A stretch of 64,000 bases of DNA from Sipunculus nudus. Its lineage: Eukaryota > Annelida > Sipuncula > Golfingiida > Sipunculidae. The translations under genes and the position numbers were made by a program. The notes beneath the pieces are model-generated. The model saw nothing but the letters and a program-made list of their open reading frames with translations. It had not been told where the DNA came from and ran no database searches. Position 1 is the first letter of the stretch. Each line of letters starts with the position of its first letter. Of the stretch, positions 13,092-23,971 are shown one piece after another. The stretch covers positions 72,954,643 to 73,018,642 of the forward strand of contig CM049307.1 of NCBI GenBank assembly GCA_026874595.1, written 5' to 3'.

Positions 13092-13325
13092 TAAGCAAAC
13101 TTATTTTAGAACGAAATATTTAAAGATAACGTTATATTTTAAGAAGACTACACTGTATTTCAGTAACTGAGTAAGCAAACTTATTTTAGAACGAAATACT
13201 GAAAGATAACGTTATATTTTAAGAAGACTACACTGTATTTCAGTAACTGAGTAAGCAAACTTATTTTAGAACGAAATATTGAAAGATAACGTTATATTTT
13301 AAGAAGACTACACTGTATTTCATAT
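13092..13325. repeat. Three tandem copies of an 80-bp unit
   Basis: Units start at 13,092, 13,172 and 13,252 with taagcaaacttattttagaa, exactly 80 bp apart and nearly identical. The right arm of the fold-back element has only one diverged counterpart (about 14,390-14,480), so the expansion happened in the left arm after the arms formed. Confidence 0.9.
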
Positions 13326-13390
13326 AAACTTGATATACCTGGTATGTGAAATGTCAATATAGGTCTATTCTTCATGGATTTTAAACTACA

Positions 13391-13391
<1 letters not shown>

Positions 13392-13428
<37 letters not shown>

Positions 13429-13453
13429 GTGTGTGTGTGTGTGTGTGTGTGTG
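13392..13453. repeat. (CT)n then (GT)n microsatellites
   Basis: A run of CT dinucleotides to about 13,424 is followed by GT dinucleotides to about 13,452, in the loop of the fold-back element. Confidence 0.95.
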
Positions 13454-13942
13454 AAAAGAGTGAAAGCCTTGGCAGATATTGCCAGCGCTGTGTTAAAATG
13501 GTTGAGCTGGTGGATACTATTAATGTCATTAGTAATCCGTATAATGTCTATCTGTTCTTGTTCTTGTTTGACAAGATAAAATGTCCCGACATGTGCAAGA
13601 GACACAGCTATGTTATTGTCACTTGCGGGGATTCCTATGCTTATGTAGCAAATTAAATATGGGAATAAAATTTAGAAACGATACCATGCACGAGTGCCAG
13701 TGAAATAAACTAACTTTTATTAAAACACACATGTATGTATATAGCCTTATTTTTAGCAACAGTCTGATTTAAATATAATATGTATTGGTAGTGTGTTACA
13801 CCAATGATTGGTCGCTATCTTTTATAATCGATTAAGCTGATTGCATATTTGTGTTCTTATGTACATGCACTTCCACTTCCAACTGGATCATTTTCTTAAC
13901 ATGTGCATGCATAATTGTTTTTCATCGATGTGTAATTATGTT

Positions 13943-13994
<52 letters not shown>
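13943..13994. repeat. (AT)n microsatellite
   Basis: An uninterrupted AT tract directly precedes the left end of a nested MITE, whose TA target lies in the tract. Confidence 0.95.
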
Positions 13995-13997
<3 letters not shown>

Positions 13998-14280
13998 TGA
14001 AATATGTCTTAAGTTGTGGCCTATGATGTTGTCCGGGGCAAGTGATCAGTGTCTGCCGGAGATGGCGTATCGTGTCCGTATTTGTCAGGTTCATTTAATC
14101 TTAGAATGTTGGTTTGAGTTGAACTCTGCTGTCCGTTGTTCGCAGTAGTAATCTAGGTGTCCGCTAATAGAGGTGTCGCTTATACATAACATAAAAAGAA
14201 TTTTGAAGGGACTTAACTATCTTGTCCGTTATAGCCAGTTGTGCGCTTAAATGAGGTGTCCGTTAGACCAGTTTTCACTG
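13995..14280. mobile_element. pogo/Tigger-like MITE (286 bp)
   Basis: It starts with cagtgaaa and ends with ttttcactg, flanked by TA on both sides. Short inverted ends beginning CAGTG with a TA target are usual for the Tc1/mariner-pogo group. Internal text such as gaggtgtccgttagacc is typical of such MITEs. It has no coding capacity. Confidence 0.6.
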
Positions 14281-15099
14281 TATATAAGAGAGAGAAAGCC
14301 AGTTGTAGTAGAGAGTTTAAAATCCAGGAAAAGTGGCTTCTAACGGGAACTATTAACATTTCACATACCAGGTATATTAAGTATACATGAAATACAGTGT
14401 ATTCTCCCTAAAGTATTACGGTTTCTGTCAATATTTCGTTAAAAAACCGATTGCTAAATCCGTTAAACAAGTTGGAAAAAGCTCTCCCCTGGCGCGACCA
14501 ACAACGAAAACCAAACACAGCGCTCACGCCACCTGGTGGTGGTAAAGCCGAACTTCATAAATCAAGGTTTTTCAAGCTTCTCTTGGTGTTTATTCTTTCA
14601 TATTTCTTCTCGTTTATATAATTAACGCGTGTGCGCCACCAAGATTATCCTCTGGTCACGAGGTCTTGTAATGGTAAACCGATACACCTGGACTGTATTT
14701 ACTCACACACAAAACCATGACAACGTATAAAACCAGTGAACAGGAGATATTAAGCCCGAAATATTTTTCTGTCACAGATTGATCGCACGTCCATGCGTGA
14801 CAATTTTTAAATATTTTTTTATTTAGTTCAAAATGAAAATTACACGTACTCCATAAAATGGGTTGTTGAATGTTCAGCTACCCACTAATCATTTTAATGG
14901 CTATATATACATTCAATATTTTAAACGATCCACTACACTGTGAGTTAAATCATAAATGTAGTTCTTAGACAAATAAATTTAGAAAATTCGAAACCTGCCC
15001 CACAAATATCCATTCTCAAGCACTTACGGTCAGGCTCAAATTGGCAAATGCATTGTGACAGTTTCCCTATTTTATCATCATACACTGCCTACAAAAAAG

Positions 15100-15420
15100 G
15101 GTAGTATGTCGTAAGCACGAGATAATATGTCGTACGCACGAAATAGTATGTGGTACGTACGAGATAGTATGTCGTTCGTACGAGATAGTTTGTCGTACGT
15201 ACGAGATAATATGTCGTACGTACGAGATAGTATGTTGTACTTACGAGATAGTATGTCATTCGTACGAGATAGTTTGTCGTACGTTCGAGATTATATGTCG
15301 TACGCACGAGATAGTATGTTGTACTTACGAGATAGTATGTCGTGCGTACGAGATAATATGTCGTACGTACGAGATACTATCTCGTACGTACGAGATATTA
15401 TCTCGTACAAACGAGATAAA
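15100..15420. repeat. GTAC-rich satellite in the right arm
   Basis: About 15 units of roughly 21 bp carry the core gagatagtatgtcgtacgta, the reverse complement of the left-arm satellite. It is about twice as long as the left array, so the two arrays have changed length independently. Confidence 0.85.
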
Positions 15421-15464
15421 TAATTTATTTTTCTTTTACCAGGTGGCAGCAATACGCTTCCGTA

Positions 15465-15840
15465 TGATAATGGTTCGTCTCCAGTGAAAAACAGGACAGC
15501 ATGTCCCCTGGCCCTTTCCTTTCATGCCTCTATAAAAGGAATGCGTGGGTGGGTGGGTGAATCTGTTGGATTTGAAGACGGAATATTTCATAGGCCCCTT
15601 CCTTTCATGCCTTTGTCAAAGAAATGGGCGCGTGGTTGATTTTGTGGGATTTGTAGGTTGTCGGTTTTGATAATGGTTCGTCTCCATTGAAAACCAAGGC
15701 GGCATGTTCCTTGGCCCCTTCCTTTCATTCATGCTTGATTTTCACAGGAACTGGTTGATCGGTAGGTGGTTTGTGAGATTTGAAAAAAAGACGGCATGTT
15801 CCGAGGTCCCATCCTTTCTGGCTTGAGGTGTGAGCGGTAC
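15465..15840. repeat. Degenerate tandem repeat that hosts the fold-back element
   Basis: Four diverged units share gcatgttccttggccccttc followed by ctttcatgcc (about 15,496, 15,577, 15,700 and 15,790; spacing 80-125 bp). A copy of the insertion site without the element, ttttgataatggttcgtctc, lies at about 15,665. Confidence 0.65.
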
Positions 15841-15989
15841 GTTGGCTTTGTTTTTCACTATTTGCGCTGCTTTTATGCTTTTATATAACATTTGTGAATC
15901 AAACTAATCGTTTGAACAAATTATAGGTTTCAGAAATGAATTAGCAATCCTCAGTTTTGTCAGGTTCTTGTGTTACAAGTTATAGTGGC

Positions 15990-17305
15990 TGTCACACAGA
16001 TCCCCTAAGATATGATTTTATGTGTATATATAATATTGTCATCCATTCATTTCATGTGTGACAATGGACAGTGGGAGACACAGCCAGTTGTTTTGGGTCC
16101 CATGTAGTTGTTTTGTACCCACTATGACCACACTGGTGACAATGACCTGTGTCCAGTGAGGTGTAACAAAACCCCTAGGTAGTCCTTGTGTCCAAGGCCT
16201 ATAACAATACCCCTGAAACAAGAATAGGGCGGCCATAATTTCACTGGTTCTGCTCAAGTGTGCTAAGAATTGTTGTCAAGGCTCTTTTAAACAAGAATAA
16301 GGCAGTTGGCCAGCAGCTCTGTTTGAGGAAACATGAACCTCTCTCTACTTGAACTTTAAGAGGCCTGAGGGCTACTCAACATGCTACACTGAATCAAGAC
16401 CAAGAGCTGTTTTTTTTAATTTTTTTTTTATTTTTCTGGTATGGTCAACTAAAGACTTTAAATGCACACCAACCCATGGTATGAACTGTGCCTCACTCAG
16501 AATGCTGATATCTTGCATTAAAAGACTGTTTCCAGTGTTTGGAGGTTTTGTGGAGACTGAGGGGTACCGGCAGTGCACGAAAACCACCCAGAAGTACCGA
16601 GAATGGTGGACTTCAGACTGTGATACTTCTTACATGAAAGGTGAGCCATTGTACAGTTATTCTTGGTACCCAAAAGCAGAACTGACTTTATGGTAGCTCC
16701 TTTATATACATATATGAAACAGTACTATCTTTATTATCTGCTGAAATACTGTTATACTTGATATAGAAATCCTAAGATATGTAGGAGGAGACACATTATT
16801 CCATTTGTGACCCAATGTAATGACCATTCTCTAATACCTTTATCTCTATCGAAATACTGGCTCTGTTTCCCCTAAATGTTTGAGTTATTTTTTTTTCTTT
16901 GAGCTGAAATGGTCCTACGTTATTTTACAGAAGGAGCCTTATGGTATTTGGTATACCTCCACTGATGGGTTGCTTCTTGGAGAAGTTTCACTGGACTCCC
17001 TATCTACTTCTTGTGACAAACTGTTGTTACCCGGATTTCTAAGGATTGAAATTATTCAACTCGTGTTTATTTTATAAAGTATAGTGTCTAAACTGTGCTG
17101 TACTTGCTAGCTTATTTCTCAGTGAAGTGCTAATTCTTGATATATCCCTTGTTGTCATATTGCACTTATATGCACTTATATTCATTAAAGTTATTGTACA
17201 TCTTTCAGTTGATATTCATTTGTATGTGCGAACGTTTTCTTAGTATTAAAAGAACCTGGGGCAAGGTGCTTAAGATCAGGGGATCTTAGGATGTAAACCT
17301 TGACA
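15990..17305 (+). repeat. 5' LTR (1,316 bp)
   Basis: It starts tgtcacacagatcccc and ends aaaccttgaca. A TATA-like ttatatacatatatg lies near 16,701 and an attaaa near 17,185 could serve as poly(A) signal. Open frames in it (for example 16,349-16,696) recur in the 3' LTR and are not genes. Confidence 0.95.
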
Positions 17306-17307
17306 AG

Positions 17308-17325
17308 TGGCGAGCGTGCCAGGAT
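17308..17325 (+). other. Candidate primer-binding site
   Basis: Two bases after the 5' LTR is tggcgagcgtgccaggat. It starts TGG, as expected for pairing to a tRNA 3' CCA end, and its complement can be read as a T-arm and acceptor strand of a tRNA with discriminator G. I cannot name the tRNA. Confidence 0.6.
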
Positions 17326-17559
17326 CCTTTTTTGGCTGTTTTAAGCAGTAAAAGAAGGAGAACCCGTAATGTTAATGATATAAATGATTTGCACAATTCC
17401 ATGCAAATGAATTAAGGTTTGATCTTTAGTATTTTCTTGGGAATGGCTGAGTCCCTACTGTGGTCAGTGTCATGTTGTGTCAGAGATTTTTCTTGTGAGA
17501 GGAGCCAACTCATGGTCAGGTGTTGTTAACCTGTAGTTTACAGCTACGGCTGGGATCAG

Positions 17560-17855
17560 TTTGTGAATGCTACGGCAGCAAACTGTAATCTTCTATGTCT
17601 TATCTAGCAGGGCATTTTTGATGTTGAGACTGCGGTCTAGAACGACCCTATTGATTTCATTCTGTAGTTTTGGCTTTGTTGCCAAATTGTGGATGCTACG
17701 GCATCATCGTGCTAAGGCATAATTAAGGTCGGTGCTTTCATTATGTATCAGAGATATTTTTGCCACGTCGTTGATGCTACGGCATTCTTGTGCTAAGGCA
17801 CAATTCTAGTTGATGTTACGGCGTCCTAGTGCTAAGGCACGTGTTTTGGTTTATA
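17560..17855 (+). repeat. Leader repeats upstream of gag
   Basis: The motif gatgctacggcat(n)gtgctaaggca recurs at about 17,692, 17,773 and 17,812, with a partial copy at 17,566. The stretch lies in the untranslated leader, between primer site and gag, where packaging or translation signals would be expected. Its role is not known. Confidence 0.65.
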
Positions 17856-17916
17856 CATTGGTATAACCATATGGCTTAGTCTGTGGTCTTGTATATTGTA
17901 CATTTCGCAGATAGGT

Positions 17917-19213
17917 ATGGAGGAGTTAAAAGAAATCTGTGCCCTAGGGGAGAAAATGGGATTTAAAGGGGAAGATCTCAGGCAATTTGTAGATAGAGAG
18001 GTCAAGAGAATTGAAGATAAAAGTGAAAAAGATAGGGCTAGAGAAGAAAGGGCTCGTGAACGTGAAGAGAAAGCACGAGAACGAGAGCAAGCCCATGAAC
18101 TTGAGGTATTAAAGTTGAAATCTCAGTTTCCTGTTCAAACTCCCCCAGAGAGAGGAGTGGGATCTAGTTTTGTTGGGTTTCTTCCTTTAAAATGCCGTCC
18201 TTTGATGAAGCTTATGAAAGCCTTGATGCTTACTTAGAGCGATTTGAAATATTCGCGCTTGGCCAGAAATGGCCTACATATGATTGGGCAATTCGCCTTA
18301 GTACTTTACTGAAAGGCAAGTCACTAGAAATATATTCTAGACTTCCCTCTGACGAAGCTCTTGATTATGAAAAACTCAAACTTGCTTTATTCAGACATTA
18401 TCATATGACCGAAGAAGGGTACCGGGCTAAATTCCGTACTAGTCGTCCAGGGAAATCGGAAGCCCAAGTCAATTTGCAGCTCGCATCAGTGGGTACTTAC
18501 ATAACTGGGTCAAGATGGCGTGTATAGATAGGACTTATGAGGGTTTGGTAGATCTCCTCCTTCGGGAGCAGTTTATGAACTCTTGCTCCAAGGAGTTGTC
18601 AGTCTTTCTGCGTGAAAGACAATGTTCTAGTATCGACTCGATGACAGATGTGGCCGAAAGATTTGTTGAAGCCCATGGTAGATACAGTTTTTCATCTCAC
18701 CCTAAAGGCATTAGTTCCAAACACGGTTGTACCCAGTCGGAAGGGAACAAACAGGTTGAAGCAGGTAGGCAACAATCTTACCCACCTTCCAAAAGCATAC
18801 AGAGTAGTACACCAACCATAAAATGCTACAAGTGTGGTGGTGCTGGACATAAATCGTTCCAATGTAAATTGCCTAAGAAAGGTAAGGATATGGTCCAAGG
18901 TTTCCAGGTTATCGATCAACAAAGTGTCATTCAGACTATGGTTTACCAGGCTGTGTCCAGAGCTGTGAGTAAGGCAGTCAAAGAAACTCTAACACAGGTA
19001 GGTAAGTTGGAACCAAATAGTAGTGGTCTGTCTGATACACGGTCAGTACCTCCCTTGCAGCGCAGTGAGGTTATCAATGTCACAGAACCAGTAACACTTG
19101 AGCCAGAGGTATTGAATTTGGCTTGTCCTGCAGTAGTTGGCAGACCAGAATCACACCCTTTAGGCATGCCTACATGCACAGGAGTCATTGACAATAAGTG
19201 TATCAGTACTTAG
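17917..19213 (+). pseudogene. gag: gag of the LTR element (frame-broken)
   Basis: Structural capsid and nucleocapsid precursor. The start is the ATG at 17,917 (MEELKEICALGEKMG). A highly charged Arg/Glu-rich coiled coil follows (about residues 35-70), then a helical capsid-like region and a CCHC zinc knuckle CYKCGGAGHKSFQC near 18,827-18,870. The frame changes near 18,180-18,192 and again near 18,470-18,480, so three segments are needed to cover gag. The last segment ends at a TAG at 19,211-19,213 and overlaps the protease frame by about 25 bases. That last step could be a natural frameshift; the first two look like damage or sequence error. Confidence 0.8.
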
Positions 19214-19920
19214 GGACACTGGGTGCAGCAGTGCTGTTGTTAGAACAGCTCTTATACAACAGGACCAGATGACAGGTAAGTCTCAAACTTGTATTCTAAT
19301 AGACGGAACTGTGAGAGAATTTCCCATGGCAAAGATACAGGTACACACCCCATATTTCTCAGGTGAGTTAGAGGCACTCTGTATGGACAACCCGGTATAC
19401 GATCTAATAATCGGTAATATACAGGGAGCTAGGGATCCTCATAAGCCAGATTCAGGATGGACTCCAAATATACCAGAAGGTGGCCATGCAGTAGAGACGA
19501 GAGCCCAAGCTGCTAATAAAGGTAGGCCAGTAAAACCCCTTTCGGTGCCAAGTCCCATTGCTGATATTAGTCGGTCAGACCTGATTAGAGAGCAACAAGA
19601 GGACAAATCTTTTTCTCCGTTGTGGGATAAAGTGGGCAAACCTGGGGGTAAATTTAAATATGCCATAAAGAAGGGAGTTCTTTTGCGTCTGAAGGAGGAC
19701 AAGTACATATCTGGTAAGTATCACTCTCAGGTAGTAGTCCCCATCCCACTACGTACTGATATCTTGAAACTTGCCCATGAAGGGATCATGTCTGGCCATC
19801 AGGGAATATCTCGTTCTTTTGAGAGAGTTATTTCTAACTTCTTCTGGACAGGTCTGCACGAGGATGTCGCAAAATTCTGCAAATCATGCGACATCTGCCA
19901 GAGGACCATACAAAAAAGGG
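19188..19920 (+). pseudogene. pol: Protease and integrase N-terminal part
   Basis: An aspartic protease active site reads LRDTGCSSAVV near 19,206. It is followed by a linker and an integrase zinc-binding region with His pair in AHEGIMSGHQG (about 19,767) and Cys pair in CKSCDIC (about 19,879). The frame is +1 relative to gag. Near 19,910-19,917, in a run of six A after an ACC-ATA-C context, the pol frame shifts, and the original frame runs on out of phase to a stop at 20,018. This junction joins the zinc-binding region directly to the integrase core, which fixes the unusual domain order. Confidence 0.85.
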
Positions 19921-20685
19921 AAGGTAGGAAAGGTCCCTTTAGGGAGAATGCCTCTAATGAGCCACCCATTTCAACGTATTTCTATGGATTTGGTGGGGCC
20001 TATCTTTCCTGCGTCTGATCGGGGTAAGAGATTCATCCTAACAGTTATGGATTATGCAACTCGCTATCCCGAGGCGATTGCATTGAGTAACATAGAGACC
20101 GAAACAGTCGCTGAAGCTCTCCTTGATGTTTATAGCAGACTTGGTATCCCCAATGAGGTATTGACTGACATGGGCAGTCAATTTACCTCCTCTGTCATGC
20201 GAGAGGTCAGCAGACTGTTATGTATCAAACAGTTGACCACAAGCCCCTATAATCCACGATGCAATGGCATGGTAGAAAAGTTCAATGACACCTTAAAAAG
20301 GATGCTGAAAAAGATGTGTGCAGAACGTCATAGAGACTGGGACCGTTATCTGGCCCCTATTCTGTTTGCATACCGCGAGTCCCCACATGACTCTCTGGGT
20401 GGTTTATCTCCTTTTGAACTTTTATATGGGAGAAATGTCAGGGGTCCTTTAAAGGTTTTGAAAGAGTTGATGACAAATGATGAGGACGATTCTGAGGTCA
20501 AAACTACGTACCAGTTTGTTGTTGATCTAAAAGAGAGATTAAAGGATACATGTGCTCTTGCTAGAGAGGCACTGAGTAAGGCATCTATTAGGTGCAAACA
20601 GTTCTATGACAGGAAAACTAAACCTAGGCATCTGCAAGTAGGTGATAAAGTACTAGTTTTGTTACCGACAGATCGCAACAAATAA
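19918..20685 (+). pseudogene. pol: Integrase catalytic core, ends at an in-frame stop
   Basis: Integrase inserts the cDNA copy into the host genome. The core shows MDLVGPIF, then LTDMGSQFTSS, then NGMVEKFNDTLKR; the second Asp and the Glu are separated by exactly 35 residues, the DD35E signature. An in-frame TAA at 20,683-20,685 interrupts it just before the LLQWKGPFVV segment, a GPY/F-type integrase tail, which continues in the same frame. The break is a single nonsense codon. Confidence 0.85.
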
Positions 20686-22368
20686 CTCCTGCAGTGGAAA
20701 GGCCCTTTTGTGGTTACATGTAGGTTTAATGATTGTGACTATCAGATTGACATGCAGGGAAAATCCAAGGTTTTCCATATAAACATGCTAAAGAAATATA
20801 TAACAAGGGCAGAATCTGATAAAGTCGCAGGTTGCATATTTGATATGTCTAGTATTACAGGTGATGAAGGCATGTCTCTTGATATCCGTAATCATCACCA
20901 GGATACTGAGCAGTTAGATGTGGACTACTCAGAATGTGGGAAGTCGGTGGTACCGTTACCTAGTGTGACGCGTAAGCAAGGTCCTGACCAGGTTCAGATT
21001 TGTAAACAACTCCCAGCTGCAAAGGCTGAGGATATCTCCTTGCTTATCAGCCAGTATGAATCAATATTTACTGATGTACCAAAGCAAACTCACATCATTG
21101 AGTGTGTTCTGCGTACTACTACTGATCAACCTGTGAGATCAAAGCCTTATCCAGTCCCACATGCTTTAAGAGACACCATGAGCAAAGAAATACAAAACAT
21201 GCTGTCCCTAGGTATTATTGAGAGATCAAACTCTAGTTTTGCCAGTCCGGTTGTCATGATACGTAACAAGGATGATACGGTACGCTTCTGTATTGACTAC
21301 CGTAAACTTAACCGTACCCTTTTGTTTGATCCAGAGCCTATGCCAAATCCCGAAAATCTCTTTGCTGAAATGGGTGAGAGTACCTATTTCTCGAAACTGG
21401 ATTTAACAAAAGGCTACTGGCAAATACCCATGTCAGAGAGTTCTAAAGAACTAACAGCATTTTTCACTCCTGAAGCACTATATCAATTTCGCTTCATGCC
21501 ATTTGGTATTGTAGGGGCTGGAGCAGTGTTTACAAGAATGATGAGAAAACTGTTTGATGGCATGATCGGGGTATGCTGTTATATTGATGATATTCTTTGT
21601 CACACAGTTACCTGGACAGAACATTTAGTCCTTTTAGAGAAAGTGTTTAAGATCCTTCAAGACGCTAGTTTAGCAGCAAAACCCGCAAAATGCTGTTTTG
21701 GGTTCACTTACCTCGGGTTTTTGGGTCACCGGGTCAGTAGAAGTCAGCTTGCTACTGATGACACACTATTAGACAAAGTGAGCAAAAGTGAGCGACCTAC
21801 CACCAAGAAAGAAGTGAGATCCTTTCTAAGTCTCACTGGATACTACAGGAAATTCATTCCTCATTATGCGGAAATCGCGGTTCCTTTAACCGACCTGACC
21901 CGAAAAGGTCAAAGCAATAAGGTCACATGGGGTGAGGCCCAGGAACAATCATTCCGCACATTGAAATCCATGCTAGTAAAACCACCTATTTTACAGCTTC
22001 CAGACATGTCAAAACCTTTTGTCCTACGTACCGATGCCTCAGACAAAGGTATTGGAAGTATCCTGTTGCAGGAATCCGATGGCATCATGTGTCCGATTGC
22101 GTATGCAAGCCGGAAATTGACAGAACGGGAACGCAACTACTCTGTAATAGAGAGAGAAGCTTTGTCTATCATATGGGCAATAGCCAGGTTTGATGTGTAT
22201 CTGTTTGGGAAGGAGTTCTGTATTCAAACAGATCATAAACCATTAACCTACATCAATCAATCCAAGTGTATCAACAAGCGCATCATGCGTTGGACTATGA
22301 TGCTCCAGGAATACAAATTCAGGGTAGAAGCTATACCGGGTAAAGAAAATCATGGACCCGACTTTTAA
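20686..22368 (+). pseudogene. pol: Reverse transcriptase and RNase H
   Basis: This frame starts with the integrase tail and reads on into RT: SPVVMIRNKDDTVRF, KLDLTKGYWQIPM, FMPFGIVGAGAVF, and the catalytic CYIDDIL near 21,580. The connection domain is followed by RNase H with RTDASDKGIGSIL, EREALSIIWA and QTDHKPLTYI, which hold the acidic catalytic residues. The sequence type is clearly Ty3/gypsy, not copia. The frame closes at 22,366-22,368 right after GPDF. A run of four T there appears one base short compared with what family members would need to continue a few residues more. RT following integrase is the key feature of this element. Confidence 0.9.
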
Positions 22369-22635
22369 GCAGAGTCCAGATGATTTAAGTTGCAGCTGCT
22401 AAGATTAGCCGAGCATTTTTTTTATTTCATAGCCAAGTTGGTTTTGTTGCATGGGAGATCACTGTATAAAATCAGGAGAGTGCACCAGTATACCACTACG
22501 CTCCTTTTGTTATGGGTTATATATAAGACTGTTTGAACATTTATTTTGTTTTTTGTTTGAACAAGAGTTTTTGATCGCACCAACTCCCATTCTGGGGATA
22601 AACAGATCCAAAATGAAAATGCCCGCATTTTCCTT

Positions 22636-22650
22636 TGTAGGGGGGAGTGA
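22636..22650 (+). other. Polypurine tract
   Basis: The sequence gtaggggggagtga directly precedes the 3' LTR, the expected place for the plus-strand primer. Confidence 0.8.
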
Positions 22651-23966
22651 TGTCACACAGATCCCCTAAGATATGATTTTATGTGTATATATAATTGTCA
22701 TCCATTCATTTCATGTGTGACAATGGACAGTGGGAGACACAGCCAGTTGTTTTGGGTCCCATGTAGTTGTTTTGTACCCACTATGACCACACTGGTGACA
22801 ATGACCTGTGTCCAGTGAGGTGTAACAAAACCCCTAGGTAGTCCTTGTGTCCAAGGCATATAACAATACCCCTGAAACAAGAATAGGGCGGCCATAATTT
22901 CACTGGTTCTGCTCAAGTGTGCTAAGAATTGTTGTCAAGGCTCTTTTAAACAAGAATAAGGCAGTTGGCCAGCAGCTCTGTTAGAGGAAACATGAACCTC
23001 TCTCTACTTGAACTTTAAGAGGCCTGAGGGCTACTCAACATGCTACACTGAATCAAGACCAAGAGCTGTGTTTTTTTAATTTTTTTTTAATTTTTCTGGT
23101 ATGGTCAACTAAAGACTTTAAATGCACACCAACCCATGGTATGAACTGTGCCTCACTCAGAATGCTGATATCTTGCATTAAAAGACTATTTCCAGTGTTT
23201 GGAGGTTTTGTGGAGACTGAGGGGTACCGGCAGTGCACGAAAACCACCCAGAAGTACCGAGAATGGTGGACTTCAGACTGTGATACTTCTTACATGAAAG
23301 GTGAGCCATTGTACAGTTATTCTTGGTACCCAAAAGCAGAACTGACTTTATGGTAGCTCCTTTATATTCATATATGAAACAGTACTATCTTTATTATCTG
23401 CTGAAATACTGTTATACTTGATATAGAAATCCTAAGATATGTAGGAGGAGACACATTATTCCATTTGTGACCCAATGTAATGACCATTCTCTAATACCTT
23501 TATCTCTATCGAAATACTGGCTCTGTTTCCCCTAAATGTTTGAGTTATTTTTTTTTTCTTTGAGCTGAAATGGTCCTACGTTATTTTACAGAAGGAGCCT
23601 TATGGTATTTGGTATACCTCCACTGATGGGTTGCTTCTTGGAGAAGTTTCACTGGACTCCCTATCTACTTCTTGTGACAAACTGTTGTTACCCGGATTTC
23701 TAAGGATTGAAATTATTCAACTCGTGTTTATTTTATAAAGTATAGTGTCTAAACTGTGCTGTACTTGCTAGCTTTTTTCTCAGTGAAGTGCTAATTCTTG
23801 ATATATCCCTTGTTGTCATATTGCACTTATATGCACTTATATTCATTAAAGTTATTGTACATCTTTTAGTTGATATTCATTTGTATGTGCGAACGTTTTC
23901 TTAGTATTAAAAGAACCTGGGGCAAGGTGCTTAAGATCAGGGGATCTTAGGATGTAAACCTTGACA
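22651..23966 (+). repeat. 3' LTR (1,316 bp)
   Basis: It is the direct copy of the 5' LTR, with the same length and ends. Differences seen by eye are about seven substitutions and a few small indels in a TA repeat and T runs, close to 99% identity. Confidence 0.95.
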
Positions 23967-23971
23967 GTGGC

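Larger units (their letters stand above)
11592..15464. mobile_element. Fold-back DNA element with long inverted arms
   Basis: The ends are inverted copies: acggaagcgtattgctgcc at 11,592 and ggcagcaatacgcttccgt at 15,445-15,463. The inverted arms run to about 13,354 (left, 1.76 kb) and from about 14,356 (right, 1.1 kb), and many blocks between the ends are also reverse-complementary, such as cagtccaggtgtgtc (left) and gatacacctggactg (right). TGATAAT flanks both ends (11,585-11,591 and 15,465-15,471), a likely 7-bp target duplication. No transposase frame is present, so the element is non-autonomous. The arms contain a GTAC-rich satellite. The centre holds microsatellites and a nested MITE. 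TSD length and long arms would fit a fold-back or MULE-like element, but the superfamily is not settled. Confidence 0.8.
15985..23971 (+). mobile_element. Full-length Ty3/gypsy-like LTR retrotransposon, Gmr1-type order
   Basis: Two 1,316-bp direct LTRs (15,990-17,305 and 22,651-23,966) begin TGTCACAC and end TTGACA. They are flanked by the 5-bp duplication GTGGC at 15,985-15,989 and 23,967-23,971. Inside, in order, are a primer-binding site, gag with a CCHC knuckle, aspartic protease, integrase (HHCC, DD35E, GPF-type end), reverse transcriptase and RNase H, and a purine-rich tract. Ty3/gypsy elements normally have integrase last. Integrase before RT is the copia-like order described for Gmr1-like Ty3/gypsy elements. 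LTRs differ at roughly ten places by eye, so insertion is recent, yet the reading frame is broken several times. This copy is not autonomous as written. Confidence 0.95.

Noticed and set aside
16349-16696. 115-codon frame in the 5' LTR
   Set aside because: It lies wholly in the LTR, recurs in shortened form in the 3' LTR because of small indels, and shows no domain.
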